Assembly (NCBI GenBank): GCA_964019425.1
Contig: OZ025793.1
Span: 620,001-684,000 of the forward strand
Length of the DNA: 64,000 bases
Source of the DNA: Flectonema sp. DT1601
Lineage: Eukaryota > Euglenozoa > Diplonemea > Diplonemida > Diplonemidae
Direction of reading: 5' to 3'
Part shown: piece by piece, positions 9,665 through 20,063 of the stretch
Layout: each line of letters starts with the position of its first letter
Numbering within the stretch: position 1 is the first letter of the stretch
The notes under the pieces: model-generated
The model's database searches: none
Told to the model about the DNA's origin: nothing
Seen by the model: the letters and a program-made list of their open reading frames with translations, nothing else
Made by a program: the position numbers and the translations under genes

Positions 9665-12030
9665 ATGTTTATTTATGAAAGTAATCGATAATTAGATTCT
9701 ACATCTGGCAGTCAAGGAAGGGTTGAGAAGTAGGGAAAGTTTTTATTAAGCAACCCTTTTGTGAGACACACCCAACCTTACTTATAGAACCTATCCGTTT
9801 TAAGGCAGCTGATTAGTTTAAATCCTCTGAAATGAGGAACAATTGAAGAGAGCGGATTTAGAGAGCGGATTTGGCTTGACCCAACCGCGGGTATTTGTAA
9901 TTTTTTTCTCTCTTGGTCTCTTGTTTACCTTGTTTAGCAGGGCAATCTTAGTGGCAGCGGAGTGCAGCATGAATTTCTCCTCTTACTCCCCATGGCGCAT
10001 CACCCTTAGTCACTGTATCTAAATTGTGTTTTTATGATACAACACACGTAATTTTTACAAAATCGAACATACATCCCCATGGCCACATGTTGTGGATATA
10101 TCTTTTTTTTTTTTTTTTAAAGGTTGCGGAAGATGCCGTACAACGTTATAATTTATTAGTAGTTTTATGTATTTAGGTTAAGTGAGTGTGCTTGCTGTAT
10201 TTGGTTATTATTAGTTCGAGCAGTTTATAAATAATAAGTTAGTTTGCGCACGGGCGATAGCATTGTTGAAATTTCTTGTCTATCTAATTCGTTTTTCCTT
10301 CTTCCAAGCCCTTCTTCTTTTTCCCCCTCATTTTCTTTTGTGTCAAATAGACACTTGTTAGTAGTAAGCGAAAGGTTCTCCCCAAACTGTTGGTTTTCTC
10401 ACATAGCAAACAGATGTTGTGTTTTCAAAGTTGCGTTGTAAGGTCCAGTATTAAGTTAAGCCCTCTTCCCCGCAAATAGTTACTTCTCCTAAGTATTGTT
10501 CGTTTTGTCATGCTTCCATTTTTTTTATATATTTTTTTTTTTATTATTGTTGTGAGTATGTACATTGCAAATTGGCTTCGTTTTTTGGCTGCTGTGAGAG
10601 CTTGGGGTTTTTTCTTCTTTTTGGTTGGATGTAGAAAACAAGTGTACGAGATCATCTACAAACTAAAAAAAATCCAAAAAAAAAAAAAAAAAAAACTTTT
10701 TTTTTAATTTCTTTTTATTAAATGATAGTTTTCTTTTTTTTTTTTTTTTTTGGCAGAAGGGGTGGAAAGCTGATTTTTCAATCGCGTTCGGCTGTGAATA
10801 CGATTACTTAACAAGTCGGTAAAGGGAATGAACTTTCTGTCTTATCTGAAACTGTATTCTCAGTCGTCGATCTTAGCGATTGAGATCCATACCCCCACTC
10901 AAGCAGTTACGGTGTTACTCGTTACCCGATGTGTGAAATGCTAAAAAAGCCTTCGCATGTGCGAAAAAATAAAAAAAAAACTCTCCTCCCACTGTCCCTT
11001 ATTTTTTTCTATTCTTATTTATTTATGTAGGAATTATTTGTTTAAAAACTCGTCTTTTATTACAGCTGTCTTCGTTGCGGTAGCAAATTAGTAACGACAT
11101 AGACTAAGGAGGGGGAATTCTATAAAATACGAACAAGTTTTTCTTTTTTTTTGCATCTACTCAGGAGTCTTAGCGAGGACTATGGCTTACGTCTTTTTTT
11201 TTTTTTTTTTTTTTTCCCCTTTGACTACTCGCTGTGCTGGTTGATGTACGTCAATAACAAAATGCGAATAACAAGGGAGAAGAATGATGATGGGGAAAAA
11301 AAAAAAAAAAAAAAAAGAGAAAAACGAATCCGAGCCTCTTTCCCTGTTTCTTTATTATTATTTATTTTGTGCTGTTGTTGTTGTTTTTTTCAATTTAATT
11401 ACGTATAACCTACCAAATATAAAAAGAAGAAAGGTTTAATGTCACATTCCATAGATGCTTAGCTTATTCAGTTTGTGTTTATTTATCCTATTTTAGCCTG
11501 TAACAGTTATGAATTTTTTTTTTCTTTTTTAGTTAATTCACGTCTCTTCTCGACTGTGAGACTGACAACTCGTGAGCTTCTCCAGCGGTTTGACTTTCCG
11601 ACTTTGATAAATAAATAAAAAATAATTTAAAAAAAAAAAAAAAAGCGCAGAAAAGACCTATTATTGTAGGATAATTTTTTTTTTTTTTTTTTTTTTTTTA
11701 AAGGTGTACTGTGAGAAGAGGAATTCTTGTTAATTTACTTGGTAGCCTCTCTTATTATTTGCACTTTTTACAGGAAAATTTAGAATAAGGCATTCACTCA
11801 TGCTATTGGTGAGAGAAAAAAGAATTTTATCCCATAAGTAGTTTGCACCATTCATGACATGCTGTGTTTTCGGAAAACATTGAATAGAAATCAGAACGTT
11901 CCCTGTTTTGACCTACGAGCAATAATTCCTGCTTGGGGTATCTTTATTGACATTATTATTTTTTTTTTTATGTTTGATTTTTTTTTTTTATAAAACTTTT
12001 TAATTGGCTGACTTAGAAAGAACTGGAAGG

Positions 12031-12061
<31 letters not shown>
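12031..12061. repeat. Poly(A) run, 31 bases
   Basis: Uninterrupted A run in the gene-poor region; a second A run lies at about 12119-12134. Confidence 0.85.
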
Positions 12062-12063
<2 letters not shown>

Positions 12064-12881
12064 GAACAACGTATAATGTTCAATGATACACTGAGCCATG
12101 AAAAGTGGCTTTGGAACAAAAAAAAAAAAAAAAACGTTGGCCCTCTCAGACCATAAAACTTGTGTCAGGCACGTAGGGGATGCTGACCTGCCGCATTTTA
12201 TATTATTCGGTTCTAACAACTACAACGACTGTAGCTACTCCTTGTGAACGCTGATGCTGATCGGAACCTCGATAGTCTTGCGATGAATGAATTGACATTT
12301 GGTCATCTTTAGTTGATTTCTAGCACATATTGTGATATGCTTGCTTCAGCTTTGAATCTCCCTTTGTCTGCTACCCTCCTTTCTATGGCTGCATCGAAGT
12401 CGTCAAAAATATTCAGCTTAGTTACCTTAAAGTTGTTTTTTTTTTTCTTTTTTTTTTCAGATCGCTGTTTAGGTACTAAGAAAAAGATATTCTCTTTATG
12501 TTTTTTTTTGTGATTTATCTTTTTTTTCTTTCTTAGTGCCTTGAAGTTATAAAAATACTTACCAGCGAACATAAATAAAAACTGAACGTCGCCTGAAGAC
12601 GGGTCAAATGATCAACTCTTCAGTTTTGACATTTTTTTTTTGAATTGCGTTTTCATAAGGATAAAGTTACCGTTCCGAGTTCGGTAGACAACAAGGTGAG
12701 GTAACTTATTCGATTCTCTGTAGTAAACCAAAGACTGTCAGATTAGTGGAAACGTTTTTATTCATTTCCCCCGCCGACTAACAAGGCGTTGGCGATAGCT
12801 TAATCAAATTCTTTCTTGATGCATACCCCCTTTTTAATATTATTTTTGACACATGTCATCACTTTTGTGAGAATCTTCTAC

Positions 12882-13105
12882 AGCAAGCTTTGGAAGAGCA
12901 GCTGGCTATGCTTGGTCTCGGTGCGGAGCCGCTGAAGAACCTCAGGGATCATTTTGGCTATGCTGAGGACAGTCACGGTAGTGGTCTGAAGACTACTCAT
13001 CGTGCATGGTTTCATTACACCCGGCCTTGTGCTAGTGCATTAGAACCATCGAGGACAAATCTCTTTACGGATTCGTTCCAGGCAGTAGTTATCAGACTTG
13101 TCTGA
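12882..13105 (+). pseudogene. Possible coding relic or unrecognised exon
   Basis: A patch of higher GC than its surroundings, beginning right after a TTCTACAG acceptor-like site (to 12881) and open for about 74 codons to a TGA. The start of its translation (QALEEQLAMLGLGAEPLKNL) looks protein-like and amphipathic, but no ATG opens it and no family is recognised. It could be a terminal exon of an unseen gene, an old gene fragment or chance. Confidence 0.25.
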
Positions 13106-13294
13106 GCCTCACACGCAAAGCAAAATACGTGAACGTTGGTACCGATATAAATTTGATACTTTAGTTCGGTATGATACATGTCTGTGCTACATTCGCTGTG
13201 TTGTTCACGTTTAGTGTTGTCTTTGATGAAGGCTGGCTCGAAACGTTATTTCCCCCAGGCATGTATTCATCGCACCCTCTATTATTTACATAAC

Positions 13295-13296
<2 letters not shown>

Positions 13297-13325
<29 letters not shown>
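13297..13325. repeat. Poly(T) run, 29 bases
   Basis: T run followed by CCCC, a pattern also seen after the T runs at 361-386 and near 11191-11215. Confidence 0.85.
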
Positions 13326-13470
13326 CCCCGTTCTTGTTACTGAAACCCGTTTTTCCCTTTCCTCCTTTGCCACGGGTAGACCGCAACGTTTGATTAACTT
13401 CCACAACTACTTGCAGGAAATTGTTACTATATTGTAATATTTAACTGCTGTATATGAAACACAAAAATCA

Positions 13471-13493
13471 CTGATGCGCGGTGTCGGCATCAG
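13471..13493. repeat. Short stem-loop
   Basis: CTGATGC and GCATCAG form a 7-bp perfect stem around a 9-base GC-rich loop, in otherwise AT-rich DNA. Function unknown. Confidence 0.5.
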
Positions 13494-13890
13494 CGAGGTT
13501 TAGAATAAAGAACTAGTCTTTTTGAAAAGACAATTTGGTGTTTATTTTTTTGTTTTATTAGTCATTTCCTCTATTTGTTTGTCACAGGTAGACGTTCTGA
13601 ATAGCTTTGTAGCAATTAAACAAGGATGAAACCTTTGTGAAAGCAGCTCTTGAGATAGGGCATGGTACTGGAAAAAAAAAAAAAAAAAAAAAAACCTAAC
13701 GAACGCAAGGCAAGCAGAAATCAAAAAAAAATAAATAAATAAATAAATAAGAAAAACAGGTGCTTTCAGAAAATATTTTTGTTTTTTCCTTCGTTCCCAA
13801 CACTCCCATCTAAATTCTCTTGCATACGTTTTTCTTTTATTTTGTTTTCTCTTTTATTTCTCCTAATTTTCTTTCGCTCTTTCGCTTCAT

Positions 13891-13925
13891 ATTCTTCTTC
13901 TTCTTCTTCTTATTCTTCTTCTTCT
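13891..13925. repeat. TTC microsatellite
   Basis: About eleven TTC units, interrupted once by TTA, leading into a T run about 200 bases before the O-fucosyltransferase-like gene. Confidence 0.85.
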
Positions 13926-14124
13926 TTTTTTTTTTTTTTTTGCGCAATATAAAAAAAAAGGGATTATGCGTGTATAATAATTCCTGTCAAATGATCATTA
14001 AACTACCAGAAACAAAACTAAATATTATGGATGAATGGAGTGAAGGTGGCTAAAAGTTCAATAAAACTGTGTCATTGATTCTAAAAAAGCAGTAATTTCT
14101 TTACCTTCCTTTCTCTGTCACCTA

Positions 14125-15633
14125 ATGGATAAACGCAAACTTCTCACATTGCTGTTGTGTTGGACTGCTTTGGGTGTTCTTTGGATGGTCCAGAAAGGTT
14201 TTGAGGTTGACTCCAACAACAACAAGTCTACTCCTCTTTATAAGTACAAACGTGATTTGAATGGACAGCTGACAAGGCAAAACATAAGTCCTAGAACATT
14301 GCGAAATGGACAGTCAGCTGTTACGTGTGTAAACACGACCGTACCTGAATTCGACGACCTCTTAAAACATAAAAACACATCACTACCGGAAGTATTACGA
14401 AGAGTAACAAAACGACACCCTAAGGCGATCCACCGTTGGGGACCATCAACAACAGGACCTGTAATAGTTATGACATATAGTGCTTGTCATGGATCTCTAA
14501 GTCAACACTTTGGTCATTTATCAGCACTCACTATTGCTAAAGGTTTACAGCCGGATGTGGTTGTGTTACCGCATGCTAGAACTCGTAAGACATTCGAATC
14601 TCGTAACTTACTAGGTGATCGAGATGTTAATAAAACCAATACCTGGACTGAAGTCCCTCTCACAGCTGTTTACGAAATAGAGTCTTTTAAAAATTATTTA
14701 TCAACCCTAAGCATTGAATCTATGACGTTTCCGTCTTCTCCTGGACCAGTTGTGTTACCCGAAAGCTACAAGGCTTTTGAAACCCATTGGCACACGCAAG
14801 TTGCAAAGAAGTTTGGTCTTCCAAGTGACACACCAGTTGTTGGACTCCGTTACAAGCGTCGACGACCTCTGTTTATGTGGTTGCAAATACTTAATAGGCA
14901 AATTGCGAAATATCACAGAGAGAAGTTAATTATCGTAGACTTGGGTTGTACTGATATATTAATCGGTGCAAATCCTAATTATACTGCAATTGATACTGAT
15001 ATAAATACACTAAGAGAGGTTCATCAGTCACTACACATTGCAAATTATCTACAAGAAACTGCACACCGTGTGATTGATCAATTACCCACTAACTACACCA
15101 GCATACATCTAAGAATTGAGAGAGATATGATTGCCGACAGTGCTGTTGGTCGTTGGTGGAAGGCTCATTTGAGGGCAAAGGCTGCTTTCTTAGATCCCAT
15201 TAGGGAAGTTCCTGCCTTTGTTGCATCTGGCATATTTGAATACATGTCAGAAAAAGAACAAAGATCACTTCTAGCACCTTACATTGCAACACATAAACTT
15301 TATCGTGCATGTGGAGTGTCTCACATTCCCAATGATATTAGACCGTGGGTTGATTTCTTTATACTTGCTGGTGGTCGTCATTTCCAAGGGCATGAATTTT
15401 CTGTTTTAACATGGATTGTCATCCAGCAGAGGCTATTATATGGTCGCGGTCTTGATCAGCATTCTTTGGTCAAGAAAAAAGGACCTCCACGAAATCCACG
15501 ATGCTGCGAAAATGATCGATGCCTAACATACCAATGCGCTCTAACTGATGATGGTAACTTAATTGACTTTCGGGTTGGGAATGCAACGGTTGAAGACATT
15601 CTGGCCCCGATAACTTTTGACGGTGCTTACTAA
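14125..15633 (+). CDS. O-fucosyltransferase-like type II membrane protein
   Basis: Single exon, 502 residues. A signal-anchor helix (~residues 5-22) after a short basic N-terminus, then a Ser/Thr/Asn-rich stem with several N-glycosylation sequons, give the type II topology of Golgi glycosyltransferases. The motif HLRIERDM (328-335) matches the HLR.E.DM block of the GDP-fucose protein O-fucosyltransferase-like superfamily, and FILAGGRHFQGHEFSVLTW resembles its last conserved block. The expected role is to transfer a sugar, possibly fucose, to proteins in the secretory pathway; the acceptor is unknown. It stands immediately upstream of a tandem array of Pro/Thr-rich surface proteins that could be acceptors (inference). 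Its last ~120 bases (from 15512) are the left end of the array's duplication unit, so fragments of its 3' end recur downstream. No CAG acceptor sits close to its ATG, unlike most neighbours. Confidence 0.68.
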   Translation: MDKRKLLTLLLCWTALGVLWMVQKGFEVDSNNNKSTPLYKYKRDLNGQLTRQNISPRTLRNGQSAVTCVNTTVPEFDDLLKHKNTSLPEVLRRVTKRHPKAIHRWGPSTTGPVIVMTYSACHGSLSQHFGHLSALTIAKGLQPDVVVLPHARTRKTFESRNLLGDRDVNKTNTWTEVPLTAVYEIESFKNYLSTLSIESMTFPSSPGPVVLPESYKAFETHWHTQVAKKFGLPSDTPVVGLRYKRRRPLFMWLQILNRQIAKYHREKLIIVDLGCTDILIGANPNYTAIDTDINTLREVHQSLHIANYLQETAHRVIDQLPTNYTSIHLRIERDMIADSAVGRWWKAHLRAKAAFLDPIREVPAFVASGIFEYMSEKEQRSLLAPYIATHKLYRACGVSHIPNDIRPWVDFFILAGGRHFQGHEFSVLTWIVIQQRLLYGRGLDQHSLVKKKGPPRNPRCCENDRCLTYQCALTDDGNLIDFRVGNATVEDILAPITFDGAY

Positions 15634-16129
15634 TAACATTAGCTAACACTCTGTCTTCTTATTCTTATTCTAATTCTTAGATGGCTAATCATTAGCTGCT
15701 ACGTTGCAACTTATTTTTATATCTTTATCAGGGTATCGTTAAAAGTATGCGAGAAAGGAGGAGAAATGATTTTAACTTTTTTCAAAACTAGTTTTTCGAT
15801 TGGGGAAGAAAAAAAAAAAAAAAAACGGAACTCTAAATGGAGACTCTGGAAGCGAAACATACATATCAGAGATAACCTAAGCCGGAGTTGAGAAGGTCGT
15901 CAACGGAAGGAATGAAAGTAATGGAAAGTTTGTACCAGTACGGCAGCAGATCTGGTTTCTGGAGACTACGTTCATTTATTTAAAACTACTAAAACACTTT
16001 TGACAGTATTTGCTGTCACTGTATTCGATACTTACATTACGATATGTTGATTGGAATATTATTGGTGAATTCCCTTGTTGCTTTCCCTTATTATTTTCAC
16101 TAAACAGTTTGCTTCTTAAAACACGAAAC
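15634..16129 (+). promoter_or_regulatory. Upstream spacer of the array gene (unit 1)
   Basis: 496 bases between the fucosyltransferase stop and the first array start; the same sequence precedes every array gene. It contains an ATTCTT-type microsatellite near 15658-15678, an A run near 15808-15825 and a CACTAAACAG acceptor-like site ending at 16107, 22 bases before the ATG. No promoter motif is recognised with confidence. Confidence 0.45.
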
Positions 16130-19100
16130 ATGATTAAGGAAGGAATTCCACTGTTGCTGCTGTCACTCGCTCGTGGAGCTGATTGTTTTCAGAATCCCAC
16201 CAGTGCTGCGTATGTCGAGAACTGGAAAACCTGCCCGACTGCTGATCAGACCGACGGGTTCAAGACGCTGTTGATCTCCTCTGCGGTAACTTATGACGGA
16301 TCACCGGGTATGAACAGCTGTAACACTCAATGTGAGATCGGGAGTCCGGTTCCGGTTTGCGACAACCAAGCAAACGCAATGCTGGTATCGCAGTGGCAGT
16401 CAGATGGAAAGAAAGTCATCTTGGAGTTCGGTGATGGCGGAATGGACGGTTCCGGTTCGCAACGGAACGGTGGCGGCAGCAGCACCACTGGCAACGACTG
16501 CTGGGAATATTGTTTTGGAAAGGAAGGGTTTGTAGCCAAGCAACTTATTGATATCGTACTCAATCAGGGATTTGATGGAATTGACGTCGACTTCAATTAC
16601 CAGTCGTCGGATCCCCGAAAAAATGCGAAGGGACAGTTTTTCCTGCACGGCCTGACGCAGAAGCTTCTGCAACAGCTTCCTGCGGACAAGGAGCTCTCAC
16701 ACGGCATGTTGGCGAAGCCGTTCCCTGCACCGACCAATCCGACGACACCGTCTGGGCCTTCGATTAATCGTTGGAGAAGACCTCCTTCACGGAGAACCCC
16801 TCCTTCACGGAGAACCCGACCTGGTAAGCCCGGCTGCGTGCCGACTCCGCCGCCACCATGCACACCTCGCCCGCCATACACACCTCGCCCGCCATACACA
16901 CCACCACCTCAGCCTCCAAAGCCAACAGCTGTGCCGACATCCGTACCAACAGCTGTGCCGACATCTGTGCCAATTGTACCGACATCCGTGCCAACAGCTG
17001 TACCAACTTCTGTGCCAATTGTACCGACATCCGTACCGACAGCTGTGCCAACATCTGTGCCAATTGTACCGACATCCGTACCGACAGCTGTGCCAACATC
17101 TGTGCCAATTGTACCGACATCCGTACCGACAGCTGTGCCAACATCTGTGCCAATTGTACCGACATCCGTACCGACAGCTGTGCCAACATCCGTACCAATT
17201 GTACCGACATCCGTGCCAACAGCTGTGCCAACATCTGTGCCAATTGTACCAACAGCTGTGCCAACTGTACCAACACCGCAGCCGGAAGGAGAAACGCCAA
17301 CTCCACAACCCAGCCAGCCAACGCCAACTCCACCCGGCCAGCCAACGCCAACTCCACCCGGCCAGTCAACGCCAACTCCACCCGGCCAGTCAACACCAAC
17401 TCCACCCGGCCAGCCAACTCCAACTCCACCCGGCCAGCCAACGCCAACTCCACCCGGCCAGTCAACACCAACTCCACCCGGCCAGCCAACACCAACTCCA
17501 CCCGGCCAGCCAACGCCAACTCCACCCGGCCAGTCAACACCAACTCCACCCGGCCAGCCAACTCCAACTCCACCCGGCCAGCCAACGCCAACTCCACAAC
17601 CTGAAGATGGCAGTCAGCCAACGCCAACACCGCAGCCAGAAGGAGAAACGCCAACTCCACCCGGCCAGCCAACACCACAACCTGAAGAAGGCAGCCAGCC
17701 AACGCCAACACCGCAGCCAGAAGGAGAAACGCCAACTCCACCCGGCCAGCCAACACCACAACCTGAAGATGGCAGCCAGCCAACGCCAACACCGCAGCCG
17801 GAAGGAGAATCACCAACACCGCAGCCTGAAGAAGGAGGTGGACCAACTCCCCAGCCAGAAGGCGAATCACCAACACCGCAGCCTGAAGAAGGAGGTGGAC
17901 CAACTCCCCAGCCAGAAGGCGAATCACCAACACCGCAACCTGAAGAAGGAGGTGGGCCAACTCCCCAGCCAGAAGGTGAATCACCAACACCGCAGCCTGA
18001 AGAAGGAGGTGGGCCAACTCCCCAGCCAGAAGGCGAATCACCAACTCCGCAACCCGAAGAAGGAGGTGGGCCAACTCCGCAGCCTGAAGGAGAAGAAGGT
18101 GGCGAACCTACTCCACAACCTGAAGGAGAAGAAGGTGGCGGACCAACTCCACAACCTGAAGGAGAAGAAGGTGGCGGACCAACTCCACAACCTGAAGGAG
18201 AAGAAGGTGGCGGACCAACTCCACAACCTGAAGGAGAAGAAGGTGGCGGACCAACTCCACAACCTGAAGGAGAAGAAGGTGGCGGACCAACTCCACAACC
18301 TGAAGGAGAAGAAGGTGGCGGACCAACTCCACAACCTGAAGGAGAAGAAGGTGGCGGACCAACTCCACAACCTGAAGGAGAAGAGGGTGGTGAATCACCA
18401 ACACCGCAGCCTGAAGGAGAAGAAGGTGGCGGCGAACCTACCCCCCAACCTGATGAAGAAGGCGAAGAAGGTGGACCGACTCCGCAACCAGAAGAGGGAG
18501 GGGAAGGACCAGGAGAAGGGGGGGAAGGACCATTTCCGGGAGAAGGGGGCGAAGGAGAACAAATCAACGCCTGCGGTGAGACTATCTCGGAGTGGGGAAG
18601 TTGCATTGCCGCACCGCACTGCTGTTCTGACGGTCTGAAGTGTTTTCAGAGAAGCGCGGGATCGGCTAGATGTGCAAAAGCTTGTGAAGGCGAGGCTTGC
18701 AGGGAATTCGGAAGTAGCGAGCCTCCAGTGTCGGGGGGAGAGCTGGGGGAGAAGGCACCTGTTTGCGGAAATTGCGAAAGCGGGAAGAAGGGAGGTGTGT
18801 ACTGTACGAGTAGGGGAAAGGGTGCAAAGAACACGTGCAGTGCGATCCCGAAGTCGGGTACCTGTCCTGCTGGGAAGACGAAATGCTTTGGTAGTGCGAG
18901 CGAGGCGTCTAGAGCGAGAAAGTTGGTGCGGTTGGTGTTGAGAAGGGGAATTGATTCCTTTGCGAAGACGCAATTCGGAAACATGCTGCAGGGGTTATTT
19001 AATCCTGAGGTTCAGATATCGTTCAAATTCATCTGCCCGAGCAGCGCCTGTCCACAAGGGAGCTGTGGTGGTGCTTCGGTTGGAGATTCTTCGACGTGCT

Positions 19101-19558
19101 TGAAGCTTGACGGCACGGATTCGAGGAGGGCTGCTGCTCTGGAAAACGATGGGAAGGAGGAAGGAAGTGTTGTGGCTTTTGAAATCGAAGGGGGAAGCGC
19201 TGTGGGACTGGTGCGCGCTTTCAACAAGAAGCAACTTCCCGGAGTTGTAGCCATGCACGAAGAGTGGGAGATGCAGAGAGGAGCTGCAGATGATGATGAA
19301 ACTGCGGTAGAAGAAGAGAAGAGCAAGAAGGAAGATGAGAGCAGCAAGGGTTTTCTTCCTATCTTGATAACAGCTGTGTCGGTGGTTGCCGGATGTGTGT
19401 TGGTGGCTGTTGCTACCGTGTTCTACAGACGGTCGAAGGCGGCTGACGATTTCGCTGCTAGTCACCAAGGTATCGACATGACCTCTCTGACAACGATGAG
19501 CCATCCTGCGGTCAACAACGAGGAGAAGAAAGACTTCGTTTCTGAGTTGCGCATTTGA
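16130..19558 (+). CDS. Array copy 1: GH18-like, Pro/Thr/Glu-stalk, Cys-rich membrane protein
   Basis: 1142 residues from the ATG at 16130; the open frame extends upstream only from a TTG, so this ATG with its signal peptide (MIKEGIPLLLLSLARGADC) is preferred. Residues ~20-205 resemble the first half of a GH18 chitinase barrel: AAYVENWKTC, KKVILEFGDGGM and DGIDVDFN (149-156). N156 stands where GH18 enzymes have the catalytic Glu, and the second half of the barrel is missing, so a binding rather than enzymatic role is likely. Residues ~265-810 are a stalk of 15-residue PTAVPTSVPIVPTSV units (seven PIVP), 8-residue PTPTPPGQ units, 19-residue and 12-residue (PTPQPEGEEGGG, seven) units. A Cys-rich ectodomain (~811-1070) begins with a knottin-like CGETISEWGSC...CC...C pattern. 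A membrane helix (~1075-1098) is followed by FYRRSK and a ~40-residue tail. AATAAA at 19574-19579. Confidence 0.8.
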   Translation: MIKEGIPLLLLSLARGADCFQNPTSAAYVENWKTCPTADQTDGFKTLLISSAVTYDGSPGMNSCNTQCEIGSPVPVCDNQANAMLVSQWQSDGKKVILEFGDGGMDGSGSQRNGGGSSTTGNDCWEYCFGKEGFVAKQLIDIVLNQGFDGIDVDFNYQSSDPRKNAKGQFFLHGLTQKLLQQLPADKELSHGMLAKPFPAPTNPTTPSGPSINRWRRPPSRRTPPSRRTRPGKPGCVPTPPPPCTPRPPYTPRPPYTPPPQPPKPTAVPTSVPTAVPTSVPIVPTSVPTAVPTSVPIVPTSVPTAVPTSVPIVPTSVPTAVPTSVPIVPTSVPTAVPTSVPIVPTSVPTAVPTSVPIVPTSVPTAVPTSVPIVPTAVPTVPTPQPEGETPTPQPSQPTPTPPGQPTPTPPGQSTPTPPGQSTPTPPGQPTPTPPGQPTPTPPGQSTPTPPGQPTPTPPGQPTPTPPGQSTPTPPGQPTPTPPGQPTPTPQPEDGSQPTPTPQPEGETPTPPGQPTPQPEEGSQPTPTPQPEGETPTPPGQPTPQPEDGSQPTPTPQPEGESPTPQPEEGGGPTPQPEGESPTPQPEEGGGPTPQPEGESPTPQPEEGGGPTPQPEGESPTPQPEEGGGPTPQPEGESPTPQPEEGGGPTPQPEGEEGGEPTPQPEGEEGGGPTPQPEGEEGGGPTPQPEGEEGGGPTPQPEGEEGGGPTPQPEGEEGGGPTPQPEGEEGGGPTPQPEGEEGGGPTPQPEGEEGGESPTPQPEGEEGGGEPTPQPDEEGEEGGPTPQPEEGGEGPGEGGEGPFPGEGGEGEQINACGETISEWGSCIAAPHCCSDGLKCFQRSAGSARCAKACEGEACREFGSSEPPVSGGELGEKAPVCGNCESGKKGGVYCTSRGKGAKNTCSAIPKSGTCPAGKTKCFGSASEASRARKLVRLVLRRGIDSFAKTQFGNMLQGLFNPEVQISFKFICPSSACPQGSCGGASVGDSSTCLKLDGTDSRRAAALENDGKEEGSVVAFEIEGGSAVGLVRAFNKKQLPGVVAMHEEWEMQRGAADDDETAVEEEKSKKEDESSKGFLPILITAVSVVAGCVLVAVATVFYRRSKAADDFAASHQGIDMTSLTTMSHPAVNNEEKKDFVSELRI

Positions 19559-19948
19559 GCAAAGCGGGACTCTAATAAAATAACTAGCAGTTTTTGAAGA
19601 TGATGCGACTTTCAGGTTAGAATTCGCTAGAAAATAGAGTTCCCTTTGTTGGACAATTCCTTTTTCAACGAGTATCTTCATGCAATCAAATCAAGAAAAA
19701 AAAGAAGAAAAAAAAAGAATGTTTTATATAAAATGATGTGTTTTAATTATGATTTCCTCTCCAGTATTATATTACTAGCGGATTGCAGAAGGCCCGCTTG
19801 GCTCATTTTGCTTCCTCTTTCGTTAATCCCTTTATAAAATTATATACCCTGAAAAGAACAGGGGAGGAATATTAGCCTGCAAGGTTTTATTTCTCAAACT
19901 CACTTCCTCACTTCCTCACCCCCTCTTACTGATGTATTGCTCTGTTAG

Positions 19949-19965
19949 GGTGACCGACGATCACC
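19949..19965. repeat. Near-palindrome GGTGACCGACGATCACC
   Basis: 17 bases, an 8-1-8 inverted repeat with one mismatch. Recurs in every array unit, 115 bases upstream of the perfect version. Confidence 0.75.
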
Positions 19966-20063
19966 ATGCAACCCTTTTAGTTAAATGGAAAAAGGGGAGG
20001 CCTGTCAAGCTTAATTTGTTCCCTTGCAAGGCCACTCACTCACTCGATCTTACTGACTGTTGG

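Larger units (their letters stand above)
9665..14124. other. Long gene-poor region with homopolymers and microsatellites
   Basis: 4.4 kb with no confident gene. It holds many A/T runs, a possible coding relic at 12882-13105, a small stem-loop at 13471-13493, an (AAAT)n run at 13731-13750 and a TTC microsatellite at 13891-13925. Open frames in it are mostly Phe/Lys runs and lack recognisable motifs. Confidence 0.6.

Noticed and set aside
10244-10707. Short open frames rich in Phe, Leu and Lys in gene-poor regions (also 44420-45763 and 60356-60826)
   Set aside because: They are translations of T/A runs with no motifs, and overlap on both strands.
13222-13245. Hammerhead-ribozyme-like core (TTTGATGAAGG...CTCGAAACG)
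   Set aside because: The core needs CUGAUGA and here the C is T; I found no convincing stem I or stem III around it. A descriptor search for hammerhead motifs would settle it.
16010-16129. N-terminal 40-residue extension of the array protein
   Set aside because: The frame opens there only with TTG. The ATG at 16130 gives a clear signal peptide, and an acceptor-like CAG lies at 16105-16107.
16764-18606. Long open frames on the minus strand and in other plus frames through the array stalk (for example 17614-18606 minus and 16974-18638 plus)
   Set aside because: They are by-products of the Pro/Thr/Glu minisatellite, whose repeat lacks stops in several frames. They recur in each unit with length changes that follow the stalk, and have no signal or domain outside it.
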